Shown: positions 6,501 to 13,581, numbered from the stretch's first letter. The stretch: DNA of 16,643 nt from an uncultured bacterium (GCA_905215195.1 CAJMPF010000010.1:1-16643); one strand, 5' to 3'. Numbers and translations are program-made. Notes: generated by a model not told the origin, from the letters alone.

Positions 6501-7285
6501 TCAAGATTAAGTCTGCAACGCAAATCGAGCAGATGAAGAAGGCAGGAGCGCTATCTAAGATGGCGCTCCGCCACGTTGGAGCCATGGTGCGCCCCGGCGT
6601 TTCCACCTTTGAGCTCGATCAGCTCGCGGAGCAGATTATCCGCATGCATGGCGGCACCCCGGCCTTTAAGGGTTACGGCGGGTTCCCGGGGACCATTTGC
6701 GCATCGATCAACGATGCCGTGGTCCACGGTATTCCCAACCCCGACATGATCCTGCGCGATGGCGATATCATCTCCATCGATACGGGAGCCGTTGTCGACG
6801 GTTGGGTCGGCGATAACGCTTGGACGTTTTTCGTCGGCACCCCCACGCCCGAAGCCAAGGCTTTGTGCGAGGTCACGCGCGATTGCCTTAAGGCTGCCAT
6901 CGAGCAGGCTGTTCCCGGTAACCATATCGGGGACGTCGGTTATGCCGTTCAGTCCCTCGCCGAGTCTCACGGTTACGGTGTGCTTCGTGATTATGTAGGC
7001 CATGGCATTGGCCGCGTGATGCACGAGGACCCCAACGTTCCTAACTATGGAAAGAAGGGGAGGGGCGTTCGCCTCCAGGCCGGCATGGTCATTGCCATCG
7101 AGCCGATGGTTACGATGGGTTCCAACCATGTGAGCACGGGCTCCGACGGTTGGATTGTTACGACCAACGATCACCTGCCCGCCGCGCACTACGAGAACAC
7201 CGTCGCCATTACCAATGACGGTCCGGTGATTCTCACCACGGATGCCCAAGGTGCTTGGTGCTCCCTCCAAGGCGGAGAAATGTAA
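6497..7285 (+). CDS. map: Methionine aminopeptidase type I
   Basis: MetAP removes the initiator methionine from nascent proteins. The 262-residue product is a type I enzyme without an N-terminal extension. All five metal ligands can be placed: D95 (IISID), D106 (VGDNAW), H169 (VGHGIG), E202 (AIEPM) and E233 (HYENT). The substrate-site histidines H77 (VVHG) and H176 (MHEDP) are also present. The ATG overlaps the adk stop in an ATGA arrangement, so translation is probably coupled. The C-terminal tail after ILTT is short. It is the last gene of the spc-type block; no terminator is evident in the 104 bases before infA. Confidence 0.98.
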   Translation: MIKIKSATQIEQMKKAGALSKMALRHVGAMVRPGVSTFELDQLAEQIIRMHGGTPAFKGYGGFPGTICASINDAVVHGIPNPDMILRDGDIISIDTGAVVDGWVGDNAWTFFVGTPTPEAKALCEVTRDCLKAAIEQAVPGNHIGDVGYAVQSLAESHGYGVLRDYVGHGIGRVMHEDPNVPNYGKKGRGVRLQAGMVIAIEPMVTMGSNHVSTGSDGWIVTTNDHLPAAHYENTVAITNDGPVILTTDAQGAWCSLQGGEM

Positions 7286-7309
7286 CAAGTTCCATTTAGT
7301 TGTGGAGCC

Positions 7310-7350
7310 ATTACGAAGTTATTACGATGCGTGCATACGTGTTGTAGAAT
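7310..7350 (+). promoter_or_regulatory. Candidate promoter with twin ATTACGA repeats before infA
   Basis: TAGAAT at 7345-7350 matches a -10 in five of six positions. The matching -35 position (TTACGA, 7322-7327) is weak. The heptamer ATTACGA occurs twice, at 7310-7316 and 7321-7327, 11 bases (one helical turn) apart. This could indicate a binding site for an activator or repressor, or chance. A promoter here would fit the common separate transcription of the alpha-operon genes. Confidence 0.35.
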
Positions 7351-7389
7351 ACTCAATCGCTGTCGTTTTCTAGAGAAAGATGATTGCTT

Positions 7390-7608
7390 GTGAAGAAGGA
7401 AGACGCAATTGAGCTCGAGGGTACGGTAAAGGAACCGTTGCCCAACGCCATGTTTAAGGTCGAGCTCGAGAACGGTCATTCGGTTCTGTGCAACATTTCT
7501 GGCAAGATCCGAATGAATTACATCCGTATTCTCCCCGGTGACAGGGTTGTCGTGGAGCTTTCCCCGTACGACCTGACCCGCGGCCGCATCACCTATCGCT
7601 ACAAATAG
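7390..7608 (+). CDS. infA: Translation initiation factor IF-1
   Basis: IF-1 binds the 30S A site with IF-2 and IF-3 during initiation. The product is an S1-like OB-fold protein of 72 residues, the same length as E. coli IF-1. Its segments EDAIELEGTV, LPNAMFKVELENGH, ISGKIRMNYIRILPGD and VELSPYDLTRGRI are diagnostic. I place the start at the GTG at 7390: the protein then begins MKKEDAIE, aligning exactly with the family N-terminus. AGAGAAAGA (7372-7380) is a modest ribosome binding site at usable spacing, whereas an in-frame TTG at 7384 would be too close to it. It begins the alpha-type operon and is followed by a 150-base structured gap before rpmJ. Confidence 0.97.
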   Translation: MKKEDAIELEGTVKEPLPNAMFKVELENGHSVLCNISGKIRMNYIRILPGDRVVVELSPYDLTRGRITYRYK

Positions 7609-7632
7609 CGGCACGCATACACGCACTCCATT

Positions 7633-7709
7633 TCCGACTGCAGGCTTAGCTCAACCTACGGTCGGATTGTGTGTGAAGACCAGCCATAGTTTTAAACGCC
7701 TGCGGCTGG
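7633..7709 (+). promoter_or_regulatory. Structured leader between infA and rpmJ
   Basis: In the 150-base gap (7609-7758) two stem pairs can be drawn. TCCGAC (7633-7638) pairs with GTCGGA (7661-7666), with an inner AGG/CCT. CCAGCC (7680-7685) pairs with GGCTGG (7704-7709). There is no T-run after either. It could be the 5' region of a separately regulated rpmJ-rpsM transcript (in E. coli, S4 represses the alpha operon at the rpsM leader) or simply spacer. The assignment is speculative. Confidence 0.35.
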
Positions 7710-7758
7710 GCGAGTAGATAGTAGGGAAGTAGTTTGAGCGCTACCGAAAGGAAGAACG

Positions 7759-7872
7759 ATGAAGGTACGTCCTTCGGTCAAGAAGATGTGCGATAAGTGC
7801 AAAATCATTAGGCGCCATGGCAAGGTCCTCGTCATTTGCGAGAACCCCCGTCATAAGCAGCGTCAGGGTTAA
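7759..7872 (+). CDS. rpmJ: 50S ribosomal protein L36, zinc-binding
   Basis: L36 is the smallest large-subunit protein, a zinc ribbon that stabilises 23S rRNA contacts. The gene is only 37 codons plus stop. The product starts MKVRPSVKKMCDKCK and ends HKQRQG, and carries C11-x2-C14-x12-C27-x4-H32, the complete zinc-binding set of the C+ type. The ATG at 7759 follows AAAGGA (7747-7752). It lies between infA and rpsM, exactly where L36 sits in many bacteria, and rpsM begins 14 bases after its stop. Confidence 0.97.
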   Translation: MKVRPSVKKMCDKCKIIRRHGKVLVICENPRHKQRQG

Positions 7873-7886
7873 GAGAGGAGACTACG

Positions 7887-8261
7887 TTGGCCCGTATTAA
7901 TGGTGTCGACCTCCCGCGTGAGAAGCGCGTTGAGATCGGTCTGACCTACATTTACGGCATCGGCCGCACCACTGCGACGAAGATTTGCGTCGAGTGCAAC
8001 GTTAACGTGGATACGCGCGTTAAGGACCTCACCGAGGATGAGGTTAACGCCATCCGCGATTATATCGATAAGAACCAGATCATGGTTGAGGGCGACCTCC
8101 GCCGTGAGCGCAACCAGAACGTCAAGCGCCTTATGGACATCGGCTGCAACCGCGGCCTTCGTCACCGCAAGGGCCTCCCGGTCCGCGGCCAGCGCACCCA
8201 CACTAACGCTCGTACCCGCAAGGGCCCGAAGCGTCAGATCGGTGCTAAGAAGAAGAAATAA
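7887..8261 (+). CDS. rpsM: 30S ribosomal protein S13
   Basis: S13 sits in the 30S head and forms intersubunit bridges with L5 and 23S rRNA. The 124-residue product starts MARINGVDLPREKRVEIGLTY and contains IYGIGRTTA. Its C-terminus holds the signature GLRHRKGLPVRGQRTHTNAR followed by a lysine-rich tail. The start codon is TTG at 7887: AGAGGAG (7874-7880) is six bases upstream, and the family N-terminus begins exactly here. A TTG start is unusual for such an abundantly made protein. Confidence 0.97.
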   Translation: MARINGVDLPREKRVEIGLTYIYGIGRTTATKICVECNVNVDTRVKDLTEDEVNAIRDYIDKNQIMVEGDLRRERNQNVKRLMDIGCNRGLRHRKGLPVRGQRTHTNARTRKGPKRQIGAKKKK

Positions 8262-8275
8262 GGAGCGCTAGATAG

Positions 8276-8680
8276 ATGGCTACTGCTAAGAAGAACGTTC
8301 GCGCTGCCCGTCTGAAGCGCGCGGACCGTAAGAACATTTCCGTGGGCCAGGCTCACATTCGTTCTACGTTCAACAACACGATCGTTTCGATCACCGATCC
8401 CCAGGGCAACGTCATTTCCTGGAAGTCGGCTGGCCAGGTGGGCTTCAAGGGCTCCCGTAAGTCCACGCCGTTCGCTGCCCAGATGGCTGCCGAAGCTGCT
8501 GCCAAGCAGGCCATGGAGCACGGTATGAAGAAGGTTTCCGTCTTCGTCAAGGGCCCCGGCTCCGGTCGTGAGACCGCCATCCGCTCCCTCCAGGCTGCTG
8601 GCCTCGAGGTCTCGAGCATCCAGGACAAGACCCCCATCCCGCACAACGGCTGCCGCCCCAAGAAGCGTCGCCGCGTGTAA
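8276..8680 (+). CDS. rpsK: 30S ribosomal protein S11
   Basis: S11 is a platform protein near the mRNA exit of the small subunit. The 134-residue product has AHIRSTFNNTIVSITDPQGN, WKSAGQVGFKGSRKSTPFAA, FVKGPGSGRETAIRSLQ and the C-terminal HNGCRPKKRRRV signature. The ATG at 8276 follows AAGGAG (8260-8265), which overlaps the end of rpsM. rpsD starts 19 bases downstream. Confidence 0.98.
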   Translation: MATAKKNVRAARLKRADRKNISVGQAHIRSTFNNTIVSITDPQGNVISWKSAGQVGFKGSRKSTPFAAQMAAEAAAKQAMEHGMKKVSVFVKGPGSGRETAIRSLQAAGLEVSSIQDKTPIPHNGCRPKKRRRV

Positions 8681-8699
8681 CTGAAAGGATCGTATCAAT

Positions 8700-9296
8700 A
8701 TGGCAATCGACAGGACTCCTGTTCTTAAGCGCTGCCGTCAGCTCGGGATCGATCCCGCTGAGCTCGGTTACAGCAGCAAGAAGGAATCTATCCGTCAGCC
8801 CAAGCGCCGTCGCAAGGAATCTGAGTACGGCATGCAGCTGCGCGAGAAGCAGAAGGTCAAGTTCATCTATGGCGTTCTGGAGAAGCAGTTCCACGGCTAC
8901 TTCAACAAGGCCCGTAAGATGAACGGCGTCACCGGTGAGAACCTCATGATCATTCTTGAGTCTCGCCTCGACAACGTCGTCTTCCGTCTTGGCTTCGCCC
9001 GCACCCGCAAAGAGGCTCGTCAGTCCGTCCGTCACGGTCACTTCACCGTGAACGGCAAGCGCGTGGACATCCCGTCCTACCGCGTCAAGGCCGGCGACGT
9101 CGTCGCTGTCGGCGAGAAGTTCCGTGACCTCCTCCCCATCAAGGAGGCCCTGATTTCCTCCGAGCGCTTTGAGGTCCCTGGCTGGCTCGAGGTCGATATC
9201 GAGAAGCTGTCTGGTAACGTGCTCGCTCTGCCGACGCGTGAGCAGATCAGCGGTGATATCAACGAGCAGCTCATCGTCGAGCTCTACTCTAAGTAG
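8700..9296 (+). CDS. rpsD: 30S ribosomal protein S4
   Basis: S4 is a primary 16S rRNA binder that nucleates 30S body assembly; in several bacteria it is also a translational repressor of its own operon. The 198-residue product has REKQKVKFIYGVLEKQF in the N-domain, then the S4 RNA-binding fold (LESRLDNVVFRLGFARTRKE, VRHGHFTVNGKRVDIPSYRV). The N-terminus has only one cysteine (CRQLGIDP), so the zinc-free form is likely, in contrast to the zinc-type S14 and L36 nearby. The ATG at 8700 follows GAAAGGA (8683-8689). Confidence 0.98.
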   Translation: MAIDRTPVLKRCRQLGIDPAELGYSSKKESIRQPKRRRKESEYGMQLREKQKVKFIYGVLEKQFHGYFNKARKMNGVTGENLMIILESRLDNVVFRLGFARTRKEARQSVRHGHFTVNGKRVDIPSYRVKAGDVVAVGEKFRDLLPIKEALISSERFEVPGWLEVDIEKLSGNVLALPTREQISGDINEQLIVELYSK

Positions 9297-9328
9297 TCCA
9301 TCCGGGCTGCTGAGGCTGGAGGTAATAC

Positions 9329-10270
9329 ATGTCAGAATTCATTAGGCCTCAGGTTCAGGTCGAAGAGATCAACGAGACGTCTGCTCGTGTCTCCGTCGAG
9401 CCGCTCGAGCGTGGTTACGGCGATACGCTGGGTAACTCCCTTCGTCGCGTTCTTCTGTCCTCGCTCGAGGGTGCCGCCGTCGAGGCTATTCAGATCGATG
9501 GTGCGCAGCACGAGTTCATGACCATCCCTAACATGGTCGAGGATGTCACCGACATCGTCCTGAATGTCAAGGGTCTTGTCTTCAGGGCTCTCGGCACGAC
9601 CGACGAGGCGACCGCCACCATCTCGGTTGACGGCCCCTGCGAGGTCACCGGTGCGGACTTCTTTATTCCGTCCGAGTTTGAGCTGGTCAACCCCGAGCAG
9701 CACATTGCTACGCTCACCGAGGGTGGCCATCTCACCATGAGCATGCGCATCGGCTATGGCCGCGGCTATGTTTCTGGCGAGGCCAACAAGCGCGACAACG
9801 ATCCCATCGGTGTGATCAACGTCGACTCGCTGTACTCGCCGGTTTCCCGTTGCGCCAAGCTCGTTGAGGCTTGCCGTGTCGGTCAGCACACCGACTACGA
9901 CCGCCTTGTCCTCGAGATCGAGACCAACGGCTCCATCGCCCCGCGCGACGCCGTGGTCCAGGCTGCCAATATCATCAACCAGCATATGGCCGCCTTTATG
10001 AACCTTGCCGAGACCCCCGAGGTCGAGGAGGAGGCTTCGATCTTCGCTCCTGAGGTCACCAACGACAACGCCGAGCTGGACAAGCAGATCGAGGATCTGG
10101 ACCTTTCCGTCCGTTCCTACAACTGCCTTAAGCGCGCCAGCATTCACTCGGTCCGTCAGCTCGTTGAGTTCTCGGAGAACGATCTGCTCAACATCCGTAA
10201 CTTCGGTGTTAAGTCGATCGAGGAAGTGAAGGACAAGCTTGAGTCCATGGGCCTGAGCCTGAAGGCTTAA
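9329..10270 (+). CDS. rpoA: RNA polymerase subunit alpha
   Basis: RpoA dimerises to scaffold beta and beta' and contacts promoter UP elements and activators. The 313-residue product has the N-terminal assembly domain (ERGYGDTLGNSLRRVLLSS around residues 27-45; PVSRCAKLVEACRVGQHTDY around 171-190). An acidic linker, EVEEE near 231-235, follows. The C-terminal domain from about residue 253 contains VRSYNCLK, whose R262 corresponds to the DNA-contacting arginine 265 of E. coli, and ends with the helix-hairpin-helix region NIRNFGVKSIEEVKDKL. The ATG at 9329 follows TGGAGGT (9317-9323). Placement between rpsD and rplQ is standard. Confidence 0.99.
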   Translation: MSEFIRPQVQVEEINETSARVSVEPLERGYGDTLGNSLRRVLLSSLEGAAVEAIQIDGAQHEFMTIPNMVEDVTDIVLNVKGLVFRALGTTDEATATISVDGPCEVTGADFFIPSEFELVNPEQHIATLTEGGHLTMSMRIGYGRGYVSGEANKRDNDPIGVINVDSLYSPVSRCAKLVEACRVGQHTDYDRLVLEIETNGSIAPRDAVVQAANIINQHMAAFMNLAETPEVEEEASIFAPEVTNDNAELDKQIEDLDLSVRSYNCLKRASIHSVRQLVEFSENDLLNIRNFGVKSIEEVKDKLESMGLSLKA

Positions 10271-10300
10271 TGCTTCGCATATTTGAGGAGAAACTAGACC

Positions 10301-10768
10301 ATGCGTCACAACGTTAAGAAGGGCCTGAAGCTCGGCACCGATGCGAGCCACACCAAGGCCATGAAGAAGAGCCTTGCTAAGGCCCTCTTCGAGAACGACC
10401 GCATCAAGACCACCGAGACCCGCGCCAAGGCGCTGCGTTCGGTCGTCGATCCGATCATCACTTGGGCCAAGAAGGGCGACCTGCACTCTCGTCGTCTGGC
10501 TATCGCCAAGCTCGGCGATAAGCAGCTCGTTGCCGAGATCTTCGACAAGGCTGCCCAGGGCATGTGGCAGGACCGCAACGGCGGTTACACCCGCATCATG
10601 AAGCTCGGTAACCGTAAGGGCGACAACGCTCCTATCGTTATCATGGAGCTCGTCACCGAGCCTTGTACGCCTAAGGCCAAGAAGGCTGCTCCGGCCCCCA
10701 AGAAGGCCGCTGCTCCCAAGAAGGTCGAGGCTGTCGAGGAGGCTCCTGCTGAGGAGACCGCTGAGTAG
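10301..10768 (+). CDS. rplQ: 50S ribosomal protein L17 with Ala/Lys/Glu-rich tail
   Basis: L17 lies near the polypeptide exit tunnel. The first about 122 residues are a standard L17 (MRHNVKKGLKLGTDASHTKA, IKTTETRAKALRSVVDPII, GGYTRIMKLGNRKGDNAPI). A low-complexity tail of about 33 residues follows, first lysine/alanine/proline-rich and then glutamate/alanine-rich, ending EETAE. Such tails occur in actinobacterial L17 proteins and are probably disordered. The ATG at 10301 follows GAGGAG (10285-10290). A strong terminator begins 27 bases after the stop, making this the last gene of the operon. Confidence 0.98.
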   Translation: MRHNVKKGLKLGTDASHTKAMKKSLAKALFENDRIKTTETRAKALRSVVDPIITWAKKGDLHSRRLAIAKLGDKQLVAEIFDKAAQGMWQDRNGGYTRIMKLGNRKGDNAPIVIMELVTEPCTPKAKKAAPAPKKAAAPKKVEAVEEAPAEETAE

Positions 10769-10794
10769 ACATTCCGTCTGCATAGGCTATATTC

Positions 10795-10825
10795 GAGGGG
10801 TACGTTCGCGTACCCCTCTTTTTTT
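10795..10825 (+). terminator. Intrinsic terminator of the alpha operon (UUCG loop)
   Basis: GAGGGGTACG (10795-10804) and CGTACCCCTC (10809-10818) form a perfect ten-pair stem capped by the very stable TTCG tetraloop, followed directly by seven T (10819-10825). This closes the rplQ transcript; truA starts only 35 bases later and may receive some read-through. Confidence 0.95.
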
Positions 10826-10860
10826 GTCGAAATGCCATTGCCTGTTTGTTGGGAGCGCCC

Positions 10861-11685
10861 ATGACCGCGCCGTCTGATTTCAATTCGATCCCCGAGCTCG
10901 ACGCCACGCTCGTTTTCCGCGTTGCCTACGATGGCTCGTCCTACAGCGGCTTTGCCGAGCAGCCCGGTCAGACGACGGTTGCGGGCGAGTTGCGCCGCGC
11001 TATCGAGACGCTCCTGCGCCGCCCGATCGACCTGACGTGTGCGGGGCGTACCGATGCCGGCGTGCATGCGGTGGCACAGTTCATCAGCGTGCCCGTAACG
11101 GACGCTGAGTTGGCTTTGACGCGCCGTAGGTGGCTGAGGGCTATGGATGCCCTCCTGCCCAAAGATATCGCCATAAACGAGGTCTACAAGGCCCGTAAAG
11201 GCTTTTCTGCACGCTTTGATGCGCGTTCCCGTACGTATACGTACCGTATTGCCGATCGCGACGCGCGCCCTGTGCTTTCGCGCGGTGCGGTGTGGTGGCA
11301 CCGCTACCCATTGGATGTTGAGGCTATGTCTGCTGCCTGTCCCGCGCTGCTGGGCGAGCAGGACTTCAAGAGCTTTTGCAAGGTGGCGTCTGCCGTTGGC
11401 AAGCCCACGCATCGCTGCGTGATGCGTGCCGAGTTTGGCCATGAGGTTGCGTTTGGCGAGGACATCCTGACGTTTACCATCGAGGGCAATGCGTTTCTGC
11501 ATTCGATGGTCCGTACGATCGTGGGCACGCTTGTCGAGATTGGCATGCATCGCCGTGAACCCGAGTGGATGCGCGAGGTCATCGATGCTTGCGACCGTAC
11601 CGCTGCGGGCCCCACGGCTCCTGCCTGCGGCCTTACGTTTATGGGCGTGGATTACGATCCCGCCGAGCTCGTCGTGCTCGACTAG
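10861..11685 (+). CDS. truA: tRNA pseudouridine synthase A
   Basis: TruA converts uridines 38-40 of the tRNA anticodon arm to pseudouridine. The 274-residue product contains the catalytic motif CAGRTDAGVHA, with the nucleophile D65, the N-terminal FRVAYDGSSYSGF, SRTYTYRIADRD in the middle, and FLHSMVRTIVGTLVEIG near the C-terminus. The ATG at 10861 has GGGAG (10851-10855) just upstream; an in-frame TTG at 10846 is less likely because it lies before that site. truA commonly follows rplQ. No separate promoter is obvious in the short gap after the terminator. Confidence 0.97.
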   Translation: MTAPSDFNSIPELDATLVFRVAYDGSSYSGFAEQPGQTTVAGELRRAIETLLRRPIDLTCAGRTDAGVHAVAQFISVPVTDAELALTRRRWLRAMDALLPKDIAINEVYKARKGFSARFDARSRTYTYRIADRDARPVLSRGAVWWHRYPLDVEAMSAACPALLGEQDFKSFCKVASAVGKPTHRCVMRAEFGHEVAFGEDILTFTIEGNAFLHSMVRTIVGTLVEIGMHRREPEWMREVIDACDRTAAGPTAPACGLTFMGVDYDPAELVVLD

Positions 11686-11693
11686 GGGAGGGC

Positions 11694-11712
11694 TCGACGC
11701 GTCGTGCGTCGA
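11694..11712 (+). promoter_or_regulatory. Short hairpin downstream of truA
   Basis: TCGACGC (11694-11700) pairs perfectly with GCGTCGA (11706-11712) around a five-base loop, nine bases after the truA stop. There is no T-run, so it is not a convincing intrinsic terminator. The rest of the 161-base gap before the next gene shows no clear promoter. Confidence 0.35.
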
Positions 11713-11846
11713 CACCCGTCATCTGTGGGCTGCGCGTGTTCAACATCTGTTCTTGGCGTGCAATACAACCGGTGTCTCATTGCTTTTATTGCTGGGGTGT
11801 ACCATGAACCACGGTTTGATTCATTGCTGTCGAGAGGACGGATAAC

Positions 11847-12887
11847 TTGGTTCGACGTGGCTCGCATCCGCGACTTTCGGTGATCCTTGTGGTAGAAGGT
11901 TCGCCCAGCTATGCGATGCGTGCGCTCGAGAGTATCCAGAACCAAGACCTCTTCGATTTGCAGATTGTCGTTGTCTGCCGCGATGCTGCGCCCGGTGTGC
12001 GCCATTCGCTTCAAGTTGCTGCCGACAGGGACATTCATATTGATTTGATTGACGTCGAGGACGCGAAGCGCGGTGCTTGTCTTCGTGCTGGTTTTGCTGC
12101 CTCGCGCGGCTCTCAAATCATCGCTATGAACGCCGATGAGTGGTTTGCTCCGCAGTCCCTTCCCAAGATGGTCGATATCGCGTGCGATACTGCGGCAGAC
12201 ATAGTGTTTCCCACGGTGTCGCTCGACCGCTATGATGCACATCGAGAGCGCCATTCGCGCGTCTTGGATGCTACTCATATTTCCATTGATAGCAAATCTT
12301 CGATGGTGACCGGGCTGCCCCAGTTGATTTTAGGCGGCTTGGTTGCTCAAGTCTCTGGCGTGATGTATAGCCGTCCGCTGTTTGAGGCATGCCTGTCGCA
12401 CGGCAAGGCGTACCGTACGGTTGAGTTTATGGCATATGCGCTCTCGCAGGCACGATGCGTGTCCGGCTGCGGCGATGCTTGTTTCCACGCGGCGGCACCT
12501 AAGCTTACAGATGCCTTTGATCCCACCATGTATGCTAAGGTATCCGATGACACCCGAGCGCTCGACGAGCTTGCGGACTCACTCTCGGAGGCAGATAGCG
12601 GTGGTCGGCTCAAGCTGGCAAGCCAAAAGTTCTACTTTGCCGGACTGGTCGCCTGCATCGAGAATTTGTGTCTGAGCCCGCATGGGGTGTCGTCAATCGA
12701 GCGTTCCGCCCGCATGCGTGATATGCTCGAGGCGCCTCGAACCCGTCAGATGGTCGCCGCGCTCAAGGATAACCATCGGGGGCTCGGTCTGTTGTTTGGG
12801 CCGATCGCCAGCGCCAAGCCCGCGCGCTGCGTGATGTGTACGCATCTGGCAGCTTTTCTTAATCGGACGGGCGCAAAAACCGCCTAA
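11847..12887 (+). CDS. Divergent family-2-like (GT-A fold) glycosyltransferase
   Basis: The 346-residue product looks like a GT-A glycosyltransferase. LSVILVVEGSPSYAMRALES (10-29) matches the first strand and helix of the GT2 fold, DLQIVVVCRDAAPG (37-50) the nucleotide-binding second strand, and GFAASRGSQIIAMNADEWFAP (82-102) the metal-binding region. There NADEW stands in for the usual D-x-D. The remaining 240 residues are not recognised; no transmembrane segment is apparent. The start is TTG at 11847 with GAGAGGA (11832-11838) eight bases upstream; the next in-frame ATG (residue 24) would remove the first strand. Donor, acceptor and pathway cannot be told, and no other sugar genes are nearby. 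The atypical nucleotide-binding residues mean it might be a non-catalytic relative. Confidence 0.75.
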   Translation: MVRRGSHPRLSVILVVEGSPSYAMRALESIQNQDLFDLQIVVVCRDAAPGVRHSLQVAADRDIHIDLIDVEDAKRGACLRAGFAASRGSQIIAMNADEWFAPQSLPKMVDIACDTAADIVFPTVSLDRYDAHRERHSRVLDATHISIDSKSSMVTGLPQLILGGLVAQVSGVMYSRPLFEACLSHGKAYRTVEFMAYALSQARCVSGCGDACFHAAAPKLTDAFDPTMYAKVSDDTRALDELADSLSEADSGGRLKLASQKFYFAGLVACIENLCLSPHGVSSIERSARMRDMLEAPRTRQMVAALKDNHRGLGLLFGPIASAKPARCVMCTHLAAFLNRTGAKTA

Positions 12888-12897
12888 ACGGCTCATC

Positions 12898-12927
12898 TCG
12901 AAACAAATTTGCATAGAATTGTTTCGA
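12898..12927. promoter_or_regulatory. Inverted repeat upstream of argR
   Basis: TCGAAACAA (12898-12906) and TTGTTTCGA (12919-12927) are perfect inverted copies separated by 12 AT-rich bases that include TTTGCATAGAATT. The symmetry, with arm centres about two helical turns apart, suggests a dimeric regulator site. A hairpin ending the glycosyltransferase transcript is an alternative, but there is no T-run. Confidence 0.5.
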
Positions 12928-12971
12928 AATCCGTTCTTATACACAAAAGCCTTCAAATAGCGTTAAACTAT

Positions 12972-12986
12972 TCAATCACTGATTGA
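12972..12986. promoter_or_regulatory. Perfect palindrome just upstream of argR
   Basis: TCAATCA and TGATTGA flank a single central C (15 bases), 34 bases before the argR start and just after a weak -10-like TAAACT (12964-12969). Arginine repressors often regulate their own genes through palindromic boxes, but this sequence does not closely match the E. coli ARG box. It may be the operator of ArgR or of another regulator. Confidence 0.45.
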
Positions 12987-13019
12987 TTGTCTCCGCCATC
13001 TTTTGGAGAGAGGGTTTAT

Positions 13020-13457
13020 ATGGCTAAAAAACGCAATGGGCGCCAGGATGCCATTAGAGATATTGTGCGCAATAAGGACGTCCGCACGCAGCGCGTGCTG
13101 GTCGATGAGCTCCGCGCTATGGGCTTTGATTGCACGCAGGCGACTGTCTCTCGCGATATTGCCGATATGGGGCTGCGTAAGCTCCCTGAGGGCATCTATG
13201 TTCTGGCAGAGGACCTGCACCTGCAGCGTATGGTTTCCGAGCTCGTAACGGGCGTTCTGCGCACCGATAATCTGGTTATGATCAAGGCTCAGCCTGGTAC
13301 GGCTTCTGGTATTGCCGCAGCGGTCGATGCCGCGGAGCTGCCCGACGTGCTTGGCTCGCTTGCCGGCAACGATACGATTTTGGTTATTGCCCAGACGGCC
13401 GAGGACGGCGAGCGTCTTGAGGCGCTGATCAATAAGCTGAGCAATTCTCGCAAGTAG
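13020..13457 (+). CDS. argR: Arginine repressor
   Basis: ArgR/AhrC is an arginine-sensing hexameric DNA-binding protein controlling arginine biosynthesis and catabolism. The 145-residue product has an N-terminal winged-helix domain with the recognition segment TQATVSRDIADMGL (39-52). The C-terminal oligomerisation and arginine-binding domain contains QPGTASGIAAAVD (91-103) and AGNDTILVIA (115-124); D118 corresponds to the arginine-contacting aspartate of E. coli ArgR. The ATG at 13020 is preceded by GGAGAGAGGG (13005-13014); a TTG at 12987 in frame is rejected because it has no ribosome binding site and adds non-family residues. No arginine biosynthesis genes are in the window. Two palindromes upstream are candidate autoregulatory sites, and a strong terminator follows. 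Confidence 0.95.
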   Translation: MAKKRNGRQDAIRDIVRNKDVRTQRVLVDELRAMGFDCTQATVSRDIADMGLRKLPEGIYVLAEDLHLQRMVSELVTGVLRTDNLVMIKAQPGTASGIAAAVDAAELPDVLGSLAGNDTILVIAQTAEDGERLEALINKLSNSRK

Positions 13458-13505
13458 GCGTGCGGGTCGTGCGCTCGGCACTGTGTGCGTGACATAGTGG
13501 CTTGT

Positions 13506-13540
13506 AAGGGGGTATCGACGTTGGTCGGTACCCCCTTTTT
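13506..13540 (+). terminator. Intrinsic terminator of argR
   Basis: AAGGGGGTATCGA (13506-13518) pairs with TCGGTACCCCCTT (13525-13537), with one G-U pair, around a six-base loop. It runs into a tract of five T (13536-13540). Confidence 0.9.
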
Positions 13541-13581
13541 GTTTGCCGGTATAAAGACCGCCCATCAGGTCGCTTTAAACT

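Noticed and set aside
11804..11845. Small 13-codon ORF upstream of the glycosyltransferase gene as a leader peptide
   Set aside because: No ribosome binding site and no regulatory codon run; its stop merely lies close to the TTG start.
13479..13499. Seven-pair hairpin just after argR
   Set aside because: No T-run follows, and the strong terminator at 13506-13540 accounts for transcription end.
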